Assembly: GCA_015680685.1 (NCBI GenBank)
Contig: MNCI01034200.1
Coordinates: forward strand, 120,892-154,958
Source: Gnetum montanum
Taxonomy: Eukaryota > Streptophyta > Gnetopsida > Gnetales > Gnetaceae
DNA length: 34,067 bases
Direction: 5' to 3'
The translations under genes were made by a program, and so were the position numbers. The notes below the pieces were generated by a model. It did not search any database. It was not told the DNA's origin and saw only the letters and a program-made list of their open reading frames with translations. Below are positions 1-9,241 of this stretch, in pieces; within the stretch, counting starts at the first letter, position 1; each line of letters starts with the position of its first letter.

Positions 1-302
1 GTTGCTCGTCGCACTTAGGCTAGATTAGATTTTCTTACCCTTTTTCCTCTTAGCTTAGCTTAGTTAGTATTATTTTCCACTGCCTTCAGGAGTAGCATTA
101 GATTTAGGAACACATCATACACCTCATCTAGACTAAACCATACATGACATATGCAAAACTAGTCTGGATGGGAAGACAGCAAACTGCGACCTAAGGCTAA
201 CTATCTAGATACCACAACTAGTCCATCTGCGGAGTTCGACCGGATCGCGCGTGTGACGCTCGTTTCGTATGGTTGAGTGTAGGGGTACCTCGCCACTCAT
301 CA
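1..302 (+). repeat. LTR, right part only (left edge of window)
   Basis: The last ~150 bases match the 3' end of the other LTRs: the line 'gggaagacarc', then 'gagttcgaccggatcgc', then 'ggttgagtgtaggggtacct' and a terminal TCATCA at 297-302. No primer binding site follows, so this is a 3' LTR or a solo LTR whose left part lies outside the window. It keeps many CpG dinucleotides, like the young copies near the right end. Confidence 0.85.
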
Positions 303-479
303 GTGGATTTGATCTCTTTAGTACCTTCAATTTCTTCAATTGATGCTAAAATTGTTACTTCTTTTATAGATGCAAAAATTTTTATTAATCAAAGAATGTA
401 ATTTTATAAGTTGGTAAGCAAAAATTTGAGACACCTTTTTCTAGTAATGTTGATGCAACTAAGACACATGATTATATTC

Positions 480-1320
480 TCCCTGATGATGTATACAAGT
501 CACTAGTAGTTAATCTTGCATCACAATATATGTTCATTCAAATTTTGAGTTACCCACCTCGTAATCAAAGTTTTGCTTCATAGTTAAATGATGTAATGCA
601 AAAGCATAATGTTTAAGTCATTCATGCTAGATATTATTCTCGTTTTTTCTGCTTGTAGAGCTAGGCAATGCTTCAATGGTGCAGTGTGTCCTAAATATAG
701 GGTCATTTATACATAAGCATGTAGTGTTGAGCATTTATAAGTGAACTCTATATTTTGATGTCATATCTAAAGAATATTCTAAAGTTCCATGTTTTGTCGA
801 GTTATTTAATCTTCTACTAATTTTTCAAAAAATTGAGCAAGAGATTATCGATTTTCTTGGGCCCATTAAAAGTATGGAATTTATTTCCATACCATGTGGT
901 TCTTGGAGTTGTTGTTTTTATTTAAATTAATACTCTTAATTGTAAAAATAAATTGGTATCGCAACTAGACAACAAGACTTATATTCAACCAATCACATAT
1001 TATAATCTTCTTAATTCTTGCAACTTTTGTTTATCATGAAGGATATTTGTGGCATATCTAAACCTGGATTATTTTTGGAATTTTTAATTAGAAACCTTTG
1101 ATTGGCCTATATCTTAAGACCTTTGGTCCAAAAATTTTATGCTTCATGAATAGGGAAATAAGATAACTCTTCTTATTTAAGAGGTTTTGACTCTTCATTC
1201 ATTTCAATATAGAGAGCCCAAAGTAGTGAGGAAAATCCTAGAAGAGGGACATAGGGTGATAGATAGATTAGCTTTGTACAACACAGATCCTTTAAACTTT
1301 GAAATTAATTTTTGTATATT
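480..1320 (+). pseudogene. unidentified decayed coding sequence, copy 1
   Basis: I do not recognise this family. Stretches of plausible protein can be read on the plus strand, broken by stops and frame changes: near 485-590 (DDVYKSLVVNLASQYMFIQ), near 657-905 (ELGNASMVQ... KVPCFVELFNLL... IIDFLGPIKSMEFISI) and near 1195-1338 (YREPKVVRKILEEGHRVIDR). The middle stretch has a second, inverted copy at about 2240-2525 that keeps the same reading frame and similar residues, which supports real coding ancestry. The last stretch may belong to something else. It could be a host pseudogene or part of an unrelated mobile element. No start, splice site or domain could be assigned. Confidence 0.4.
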
Positions 1321-2238
1321 TTGTATTTTTGTAAAATAAAAGCCTTATACACATTTTGGATATTTGAGCCATGTAACAATTTTCGTGAATAAATAATAAA
1401 GTATGATTGATATGAAATTTCCATTTATGCCATCTTGTTTATGTGTCAAAGGATTATTTTTCATTTTAGCACATGCTATACATTCGGCAAATAAAAATAA
1501 TATTATTTTATTTATTAATATATTTATTTTTATAATTTTATTTAATAAACTTCCCATGTGAATAGCTTTATTTCTAGGTGTTTAATTGAGGTGAAGCAAG
1601 TGTCATTGGAATATTTTTTGGTGTACTTTTTAATTTTTTAATTTATTTATTTATTTGCACATATATTTTTGTGATTAAATTAATTTTATTTAATTATTTC
1701 TCGTATTAGTAAGGAACTTTACTATGCTATCTTAATTTACTTCTTTTATGCTTCCAATTAATGGTTTTTATTCAATAAACAACTTTTTTTTGAATTAGTA
1801 AATTAATGTTAAATCTAGATCCTTGGGCTTTTATAACATTTCTATTACTTATTTATGAGATTATATAGATAATTAACAAGGGTGTTATAAGTGTGAATAG
1901 ATTTGCCACATCCTAGTGCCCCCAACTCACGGCTTGAGATATCCCTTAAACATGACTTAGTTTAAGGCATTAGTTTGTATAGTGCTTAATCTAGCACTTA
2001 TGGTTTTAGTCACTAGCATAGTGGTTGCTAGAGTGGATGTTGTTACCACTATAGAGGTACTTGTTATTGTGGCTTCAATGTTTGGTGAAGCTAATACTTT
2101 TTGGCATTTGCTTGTTGATACAACCTTTGTGATCTCTGTTCATGAGGCATATGTAATTGGTTGAATAAGCCTTTCCTCTTACTTGTAATGCTAATTCCTT
2201 TTTATGATTAAGAGTGTTGATTTCAACAAAAAAAATAC
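1321..2238. other. AT-rich spacer, nothing recognisable
   Basis: Long runs of A and T (for example 1490-1560 and 1610-1710) with no convincing coding frame. A 60-codon plus-strand open frame at 1982-2164 has no codon or motif support and reads as a chance hydrophobic frame. Confidence 0.6.
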
Positions 2239-2239
2239 C

Positions 2240-2525
2240 TATGAAAACCAAATGTTATAGAAATAGACTCCATATGCTTAATAAGACCAAGAAAGTTGAT
2301 AGTTTTTTGCTTAGCTTTTTAATAAATCAATAGAAGAGTATATAACTTAACAAAACATGGAACTTTAGCATATTCTTTAGATTGGACATTAAAATATGAA
2401 TCCCACTTATCAATGATCAACATTGCATGCTTATGTATATAAGATCCTATATCTCGGGCATGCTACACCATCCAAGAATTGTCTAACTCAATAATCATAA
2501 AAAACCAAGAAGAATACCTAGTTTT
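2240..2525 (-). pseudogene. unidentified decayed coding sequence, inverted copy 2
   Basis: Read on the minus strand, this matches plus-strand 619-905 over about 285 bases, by eye at roughly 70 percent identity. The same frame gives similar residues in both: GSYIHKHAMLIIDKWDSYF... then SKEYAKVPCFVKL... then INFLG. Shared protein sense in two diverged copies indicates a former coding sequence rather than chance. The arms face each other across ~1.3 kb of AT-rich DNA. The protein family is unknown to me. Confidence 0.45.
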
Positions 2526-2938
2526 ATATCAACTTTGGATTTTTCTACATAAGTCAGAGTTCCAAGAGTATTCTATGGCTTTTCAACATTAAAGCCATCT
2601 TTAGTAGTCTAGATTCGATATCCTACACCATCTACAATCTAGTTTATGGACCTTTATCTTTAACTTATCAAAAATGACATTTCCCAACGTTAGCAGCATC
2701 ATTTTGGTCCTTTTTTGTACTTTTCAATTTCTACATTTGTTGTCAATTCCACCATCAATTCTTCTTTCAGTCTTTGATGTCCAAGTTCAATCCTGTATTT
2801 GATGTCTAATGTCAATTTTCACATCCATTTATCTACATGTAAATTATCCTATCTAGAACCTTCTAAAACCTTTTGAAAGATTTTATGGGCCCCAATGCAT
2901 TATTTTTACATGATTTATGATACCCCTAAACAGAAAGA
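2526..2938. other. spacer, nothing recognisable
   Basis: AT-rich sequence without coding frames, terminal repeats or structural motifs that I can support. Confidence 0.5.
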
Positions 2939-3858
2939 TGTTGACATTTGTTACCATTTGGTTGGCTTTTTAGTTAGTTGACAATTTTCTTCCATTGGCT
3001 TTCGGGAGATTTGCTTTTAGCTACCTTTACTACTTAACTTAGTTAACATTCCTTGCTATTAGTGATTTGGAAAATTCTTTCCAAAGACTTTGGCTCTTTG
3101 TAGAATAATTCCTCTCTCTCTCTCTAAAGATAATTAGAATATCTGATTTCTCTCCTTTTTCATTGTTGATGCATTGTATCCCCTTTGTGTTGTCCTCCTA
3201 ATACATGGATAATTACTCAGAATCAAGTCCACACACCAATTTGATCTATCCATTTACTTCATGACCTTCTAAATCTGTAGTGTTATTACTGGATTTGCAT
3301 GAGGTACACACATCAGAGAAAGAATGGGGTAACATAGCTTCTCATAAGACACCTCTAATCCTTGGTACATCTTTTGGAATATTTTTAGTAACTTCCTATA
3401 TTTTTATTTCTCTTGTGATCTAGATCTTTAATTTTTTAGTTCTTTATCTTTGATATTATCTAGATCTGCCATAGATCTATTTTCTATTTTCTGCATTTTC
3501 TTCTTTGATTTAATGTATTAATGAATTAGATTTGTTTTATTTTTCACTTTATCATCAATCACTCTTTTTTTCTAGCCATATACCATGCTTTATTTTGTCT
3601 AGATCTACATTATATGTGCTTTTGCTTATTGCCTACTGGCTATTCCATGTGCAAATATTTTCCTTCTTACTTTTAATCTGCTAACATTTGGCTCATATTG
3701 TTATATTTTTCAAATGATTTGTAAGTTCCCTTTCGATTTTAGGGAAGTTAATTAAAAATTTAATTTTTCGAGACCATTTTGTGACCATGAGATTACCTGG
3801 CTTAGTTTTGTGTTAGGTTGTGTTTAATATTAGTATTACAATAATTTCTATCACAATA
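2939..3858 (+). repeat. possible LTR of a second retrotransposon family
   Basis: It begins TGTTGACATTTG at 2939. Its right end, better kept in the duplicate copy as ACAACA at 5951-5956, gives TGTTG...CAACA termini. A PBS-like TTTTTGGTGCTAaAAGGAGG follows within ten bases. That arrangement (LTR end, short spacer, TGG...) is typical of LTR elements. No second LTR is visible in the window, so the left boundary rests on the terminal motif alone. Confidence 0.35.
3112..3125. repeat. (CT)n microsatellite
   Basis: Short run of alternating C and T inside the possible second-family LTR. No other significance is seen. Confidence 0.7.
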
Positions 3859-3864
3859 TCTTTT

Positions 3865-3880
3865 TGGTGCTAAAAGGAGG
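3865..3880 (+). promoter_or_regulatory. PBS-like site, copy 1
   Basis: TGGTGCTAAAAGGAGG lies six bases after the probable LTR end. The duplicate at 5963-5980 reads TGGTGCTAGAAGGAGGGC. A TGG start is expected where a tRNA CCA end pairs. The tRNA was not identified. Confidence 0.35.
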
Positions 3881-4259
3881 AATTGAATCTACACAAAACT
3901 AAATGTTGTTTCTAGGATCTACTCTATGTTTATGTTTTTACATTTTGTTGCTTCTACACCTTTTGCAAGTATCATTGACATGTTGTATTTAAATAGACAT
4001 GTTACATTGATTTTCTGCAATTCTGATCTAGTTTCTTTATTTCTCTTCATCAACTCTCATTGATGTGTTGTGTTTAAAAAAATTGACATCACATCGATCT
4101 CTATGACTTCAACATTCTCTTTGAAATCAAAACTTGCCACCTTTTATTTCAAGTGTGAACCTATTTGTAGGGATGAACTGATGTATTGGTAATAGTCTTG
4201 TGAAGTCACATGATTTCTATGCTTGTTGTTATGGCATTATCATCTACTTTGAGCTTCTC

Positions 4260-4635
4260 TAAGATCTAGAAGTTGATGGATTCATAAGAAATTAAGGATT
4301 TTTAGGAGGAGTGAGCCTAAAGGACTACAAACTAGCTTGTGCCAAACAAGAGCTAGGCTATATTCTAACACCAAACATGTTTAAGCTCATGGCATAAAAT
4401 AAGCGCACTAATGATCTGTGATCCTTTTTTCCTAATTTGAATCAACCAATTGAATTGGGTGATGAAGAAGCTAAGAAGATAGTAGAGTTCATTATGGAGA
4501 AAAAAAGGATGCAACAACACATTCACCTATAGATCAAAAAAGCTAGGATGAAGAATAGCTTGGATCAGCCTCTTAGTTCACACATTACTCTTAGAAGAAG
4601 GAGAGGAAGCATGCCCTCATTTAATGCTCTCCTTC
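4260..4635 (+). pseudogene. unidentified coding-like remnant, unit 1
   Basis: One plus frame from about 4305 reads as coherent protein apart from stops: GVSLKDYKLACAKQELGYIL, then TPNMFKLMA, then EEAKKIVEFIMEKKRMQQHI with a charged, helix-like character, then ARMKNSLDQPL. The duplicate at 6355-6710 keeps the same residues with one extra base. Its place after a PBS-like site would suit the gag or leader region of the second retrotransposon family, but no domain is recognised and a host origin is possible. Confidence 0.4.
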
Positions 4636-4637
4636 TT

Positions 4638-4907
4638 CCTTAGACACTTGCTTAATCAACCTTTGGATTCAATGGACTCTAAGTTTTAGCAATTTTCCTT
4701 GGGCATAAATCCCAAGGATCTTTTTTGTTCTATTGTCAGGCTCATCTATGATGTGATGAAGCTACTTTCTTTTGAGAAAACTTATGGCTTGGGCATCGAT
4801 GTGATAAAGAATAGTATCTTCCCAACTTCACATAAAAGGGCTTGTGATTCCCTTGTTTCCATCATTGGATTTATTTTCTCAAGTTGGACACTTTAGAATA
4901 TGTCTAG
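4638..4907 (-). pseudogene. antisense gag fragment (unit 1)
   Basis: The plus strand here aligns with the plus-strand image of the minus-oriented gag at about 19150-19430: shared landmarks are 'cttgctt-aa-caa', 'cttgggcataaatcccaagg', 'atggcttgggcatcgatgt' and 'ttcaagttggacact'. Read on the minus strand it is the middle of Gag, with no open frame left. It is cut at the tandem-duplication breakpoint near 4907. The duplicate is the start of fragment B at 6716. Confidence 0.7.
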
Positions 4908-4960
4908 TTACTTTTAATCTACTAACATTTGGCTCATACTATCAAATTTTCAAGCGATTT

Positions 4961-5813
4961 TGATGAAGTGCATTGTTTCATCTGCTTTGATGTTGGGTAT
5001 TCAACATCTCTGATGTCAAGGGGTATATGCTGGCCTATAAATATAGCACCTAGGCTCCCAATTTGGTATGAGTTTTTGTTAGTTTTCAGTCAGAGTAGCG
5101 AAGCTCTTATAGTTTATTTTCTCCAAAGTTAGAATATTTTCTGAGTGCCTGTAGAAGGAGTCTAAGTGTGTACAGTTCTTTTTTCGAACACTGATGTACC
5201 TAAGTGCAACAGTTTGATGGGAATAAAAATGAACTCTTTTGGCAATCCTTGTAGCACTGAGAATAGATAAATGTTTCCTTTAATGCACTTTACTTTTATG
5301 AACTTTACTTTAATGCATTTCAATTAAGTAATTAATTTCTAGTTGTCAATGAACACAAGCATGACCACTTCAAGTATACATACAGTGCTTGGTAACCTAT
5401 CAATGCTTAACATTTGGTATCCCACCAGTGCTATATGTGTTCAGGATGTGTCCAGGAAAGTGGGACGGGTACTTGTGTTAAGCTAGCTAGGTAGTAGATG
5501 AATTAGATCTTAAATTACTTTACCTTTCATTCTTGTTGTAGGCAATTAAATGTATTAAATATAAAATAGTAAAAATCATATGCCTCACTCTAGACTANGT
5601 ATTAAATATAAAATAGTAAAAATCATATGCCTCACTCTAGACTAAACCATATGTGACAAAGCTACCACTATTCCAAGTGGGAAGACAACGAACTACAATC
5701 AAGGCATAACGATCTAGATGCCACAACTAGTCCCATCCACGAAATTTGACTGGATCATGTGTGAATGCTTGTGATTCATATGGTTGAGCATAGGGGTACC
5801 TTGCCGCTCATCA
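4961..5813 (+). repeat. solo LTR with perfect 5-bp target duplication
   Basis: Begins TGATGA at 4961 and ends TCATCA at 5808-5813. TATAAATA lies at 5036-5043. It is flanked by GATTT at 4956-4960 and 5814-5818. No PBS or internal region follows: the sequence resumes exactly the tandem unit seen at 3720. This is the expected product of recombination between the two LTRs of a full element. Its apparent 853 bases include an N and a 46-base assembly overlap, so the true length is about 806. Confidence 0.95.
5552..5644. other. assembly join: 46-bp overlap around one N
   Basis: Positions 5552-5597 and 5599-5644 are identical, separated by a single N at 5598. No other LTR copy has this duplication. 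It looks like two contig ends that overlap but were not merged. Confidence 0.85.
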
Positions 5814-5962
5814 GATTTGCAAGTCTCCTTTCAATTTTAAGAAAGTTAATTATAAAATTAGTTTTCCAAGACCATTTTGTGACCATGAGATTAACTAGCT
5901 CAATTTCATGTTGAGTTGTGTTGAATCTCAGTATTACAATGATTCTTACCACAACATCTTTT

Positions 5963-5980
5963 TGGTGCTAGAAGGAGGGC
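5963..5980 (+). promoter_or_regulatory. PBS-like site, copy 2
   Basis: TGGTGCTAGAAGGAGGGC, seven bases after ACAACA at 5951-5956. This is the better preserved of the two duplicated copies and the basis for proposing a second LTR family. Confidence 0.4.
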
Positions 5981-6354
5981 TTGAACCTGCATGAAACTAA
6001 ATGTTGTTTCTAGGATTTACTCTCTACTTATGTTTTTATGTTTTGTTGCTTCTACACTTTTTCCAAGTGTTATTAACATGTTATATCAAAATAGACAGGT
6101 TACATTGATTTTTTGCAACTCTATAGTAGTTGCTTTATTTTTCTTCATTAACTCTCATTAACATGTTGTGTAAAAAAATTGATGTCACATCAATCTCTAT
6201 GAATTCAACATTCTCTTTGAAACCAAAACTTCTCTCCTTCTTTTTCAAGTGCAAACCTATTAGTAAGGATGAATTGGTACACTAGTAATAGCCTTGTGAA
6301 GACACATAATTTCTATAGTTATTTTTATGGCATCGTCATCTACTTCGAGCTTCT

Positions 6355-6710
6355 CTAAGGTCTAGAAGTTGATGGATTAAGACGAAATTAAGGATTTTTA
6401 GGAGGACTGAGCCTAAAGGAATACAAACTAGCTTGTGCTAAATATGAGCTAGGCTATATTCTAACATTAGACATGTTTAAGCTCATGGCATAATATGAGT
6501 GCACTAATGATCTACCATCCTTTCTTTCCAATCTAAATCATTCCAATTGAACTGGATGATGAAGAAGCCAAGGAGATAGTAAAGTTCATTATGGAGCAAG
6601 AAAAGATGTAACAACACATTCACCTATAAATCAAAGAAGCTAGGATGAAGAACATCATGGATCAGCCTCTTGGTCTACACATCACTCTTAAAGGATAGGA
6701 AGCATGGACT
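6355..6710 (+). pseudogene. unidentified coding-like remnant, unit 2
   Basis: Duplicate of 4260-4635. Readable runs include LKEYKLACAKYELGYIL, DDEEAKEIVKFIMEQEKM and EARMKNIMDQPLG. An extra base near 6543 shifts the frame relative to unit 1, and stops replace several glutamines. Most differences between the copies are C-to-T or G-to-A, as expected for methylated, unselected DNA. Function unknown. Confidence 0.4.
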
Positions 6711-6715
6711 CATTT

Positions 6716-7401
6716 AATGATCTTCTTCTCCCTTATCCACTTGCTTAATCAACCTTTAGATTCAATGGACTTTGAGTTTTAGTAATTTCCCTTGGACATA
6801 AATCCCAAAGATCTCCCTTATTCTATTGTGAAGCCCATCTATGATGTGATGAAGCTACTTTGTTTTAGAAACCTAATGGCTTAGGCATCGATGCAATAAA
6901 GAATAGTATCTTTCCAATTCCCACCAAGGAACTTGTAGTTTCCTTGCCTCCATCCTTGGATTTATTTTTTCAAGTTGGACACTCTATAATATATTTAGTA
7001 CTTCTCATTGAAAATCTCAAGTATTGTAAATTACCTATGGATTAAGTCTAGTTGCAATGACCTATACCAACTTTTTGCTTCCTTGATGAGCATTCTTGGA
7101 AAGATCTTAAGCTTCTATAATTTGTTCTCTATGTTTTGCAATGCACAGACATTATGAAAGCCTTGAAAATGATGCTACAAATTAGAATTATAGCCTCCTT
7201 TAAATTTTGGAATGTTATTCATGTTAAGTCATTTCCTAAATGCAACCACTTGAAGAGATTAGGCTTTCATTCATCTAATGAAATTCTTAATATCTCACTT
7301 AGTAGGATGAAAATTGTGGCTTTGGGTAATGGTCCTAATTCATGTTAAGTCATTTCATGCAACTTTTCCTTTAATGCCTATGAGATATTCTAATTGTTTC
7401 T
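6716..7401 (-). pseudogene. antisense gag fragment B, left part
   Basis: On the minus strand this corresponds to the Gag core of fragment C (plus coordinates about 19140-19700). Plus-strand landmarks are 'cttggacataaatcccaa', 'ttcaagttggacact', 'gaccta-taccaactttttgcttcctt' and 'tgttattcatgt'. No frame is open. It stops exactly at the 5' LTR of element A and resumes after A's 3' LTR at 17182, so A is nested in it. The spacing to the next landmark, counted across the empty site, equals that in C. Confidence 0.75.
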
Positions 7402-8206
7402 TGATGAACATGTGTTTGATGTCGAGGCCACGACATCGTGTACACGACGTTAGCGTGTATACCCCAAGTCTATAAATACCACACCTAGGCTCCAGTTTTC
7501 ATAGTTAGTTTTTAGTCATTCTTAGTCAGAGTAGCGAAGCTTTTATTGTTTCTTTTCCTCAAAGTTACAATATTTTTTGAGTGCCCGCAGAAGGAGTCTA
7601 AGTGTGTATGGTTCTTTGTTCAAGCATTGATGTACCTGAGTGCAACAGTGTGATAAGAATAAAATGAACTCTTTTGACAATCCTTGTAGCACTGAGAATA
7701 GATTAAGATTTTCTTTAATGCATTTACTTTCTTTCTCTTTACTTTAATGCATTTGAATTAAGCGATTTATTTCCAATTTTTAATGAACATGAGCATGATC
7801 ACTTTGAGCATTCATATAGTACTTGGTAACCTAGTAACGCTTAACATTTGGTAGCCTAGTAGTGCTATATGTGTTTAGGATGTGTTCAAGAAAGTGGAAT
7901 GGTTACTTGTGTCAGACTAGCTAGGCAATAGATGAATTAGATCTTCAATTACTTTACCTTTCATTCTTATTGTAGGCAATCAAACTCATAAAATAAAAAG
8001 TAAGAAAAATCATATACCTCAATTACACTTAAACCATACCCTTGAACTTCACAAGTGTAGTTGGGAAGACAATGAACGTTCTCAATGCTCATTTCACTTC
8101 TTAGAAGAGCTAGTACATTAGATAACTATAGGTCCATTCGACTGAATCACACGTAACACCTTAGTGATTTGTATGGTTGGGTGTAGGGGTACCTCGCTGC
8201 TCATCA
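7402..8206 (+). repeat. 5' LTR of element A
   Basis: TGATGA...TCATCA, 805 bases. TATAAATA at 7471-7478, AATAAA downstream in the R-like region, and the paired phrases 'cttggtaacctagtaacgctt' and 'ttggtagcctagtagtgct' near 7826-7865, a short imperfect tandem repeat found in all copies. It is immediately followed by a degenerate PBS. Confidence 0.93.
7471..7478 (+). promoter_or_regulatory. TATA box of element A
   Basis: TATAAATA about 70 bases from the LTR start. The same octamer occurs at the same relative place in every LTR of the window that includes this part (5036, 16466, 21501 minus, 22898, 23166, 31170, 32182). It marks the promoter for the genomic RNA. Confidence 0.8.
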
Positions 8207-8207
8207 T

Positions 8208-8225
8208 TGGCACCATTGCTGAGAA
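8208..8225 (+). promoter_or_regulatory. primer binding site, element A
   Basis: TGGCACCATTGCTGAGAA directly after the LTR. It is a decayed version of the site kept in element H at 32911, which pairs with the 3' end of plant tRNA-Asp. Confidence 0.8.
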
Positions 8226-8366
8226 CCTTTTTTTTGTTTTGTGCACTATCTAGGACCTAGTGAAACATATGTAAATTACTAGAATGAACCTTAGAATCAT
8301 ATCCTATTTTACTATTACTACAACAATTGTTAGAGCACATTGTGATTTTTATTTCACTAACCAAAA

Positions 8367-9241
8367 ATGTCTTCTTCTTACAAGAGAAATTCTTTGCCCA
8401 AGGCTAATAGATTTAATCTGCCAAAGCCTCATAGTATCAAATTATATATGCTCATCCTGATGAGTATGTGCCAAAATTCACCTTCATCCTACACTAGGGT
8501 GAACAGCTACGATGGCATGACATGGAGGGCAACATTGTGTTGCCACCCAATCGTGATGCTCTTGAAATGCTCTACCAAATGCTTGCAAGATGTGATCTTC
8601 AAGACCATCATGGGGAGTATATTGCGGAAGATACTGATGCCAGGGATTATCATCCCATCAAAGCACAATGTCTAGAGTAGTGCTATGAAATTTTGAAGGA
8701 AAAACCACTTAATGATTTTCCATTCCTGTTATAGCAACAAGCTAGTGGGGAACCCTTCTTTGGGGGTTTTCCATTCAATGAAACTTCACTCTTTGACTTT
8801 GGTGATGGAGGTCAAAATCAGAATCTACACTCCATTGTTCACAATTCTGATTTTGATAACAAGGGATCCAATGATAAAGAAGGATATGAAGGGCCAAATT
8901 AAAATAGGGATGCAGACAAGAAGCATGATCATGATTGTGGTCACGATCTTTGAAGAGGCGGTAGTAGGCATCGTGATTGTGTTGGTTCTTCTTCCTCTTC
9001 CCCTTCATCATCTTCCTCTTCTTTTGGCTTTGACCATGATCGTAGAAGGAAAGATCATGATGGAGGTGATTATAATAAATGAAATGACCAACGGGACCAC
9101 AATAAGCAAAGGGACCATCGGGATAAACAAAATCAAGGACAAAAATGTTCAAGAGAGGCACATCACTATGAATGACAGTGTAGTAGAGGGCATCACAGGC
9201 ACCATGATCAAGGCCTCGATGAGCCTCTATTTGCTACCTAA
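8367..9241 (+). pseudogene. gag: element A, N-terminal gag region (ORF before the shared stop)
   Basis: The ATG at 8367 starts a region homologous to the ~300-codon first part of gag in C, E and H. It shares the MSSS start, a central block around 'HPDEY...F.LHQDE' (here frameshifted) and a C-terminal tail that is rich in His, Asp, Arg and Ser and ends LDEPLFAT followed by TAA at 9239-9241. At least one net indel and several stops break it. In three other copies and B, an ATG lies one codon after the corresponding position. Here that ATG has become CTA. Its role as a separate protein or as a Gag N-terminal extension is unresolved. Confidence 0.65.

Larger units (their letters stand above)
3667..4907 (+). 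repeat. tandem duplication, unit 1 (~1.24 kb)
   Basis: The sequence starting TTACTTTTAATCT at 3667 restarts at 4908 and continues to about 6998 once the solo LTR and its target duplication are removed. Period 1241 bases. The unit holds the right part of the possible second-family LTR, its PBS-like site, a coding-like remnant and an antisense gag fragment. Both copies have diverged by many substitutions, so the duplication is old. The breakpoint shares the 13-base motif given above. Confidence 0.85.
4908..6998 (+). repeat. tandem duplication, unit 2, split by solo LTR
   Basis: Second copy of the 1.24 kb unit. It runs 4908-4960, is interrupted by the solo LTR with its target duplication, and resumes at 5819. 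Removing 858 inserted bases leaves ~1233, close to the 1241-base period. The antisense gag at the end continues past the unit boundary to 7401, so the original copy is unit 2 or both derive from a longer sequence. Confidence 0.8.

Noticed and set aside
1345-1557. Minus-strand 70-codon open frame
   Set aside because: AT-rich, Ile/Leu/Lys-dominated with no motif. Expected by chance in such composition.
1982-2164. Plus-strand hydrophobic 60-codon frame
   Set aside because: No homology recognised, no conserved copy in the window, low complexity (Val/Thr/Ile).
4699-5132. Two short plus-strand frames (4699-4896, 4929-5132)
   Set aside because: The first is the reverse image of the antisense gag, the second lies across the left end of the solo LTR.
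8775-9161. Antisense frame of 128 codons over gag of element A (similar at 33609-33995)
   Set aside because: Caused by the CAT/GAT-rich low-complexity tail, where the reverse complement also lacks stops. The residues (His/Asp/Tyr) simply mirror it.
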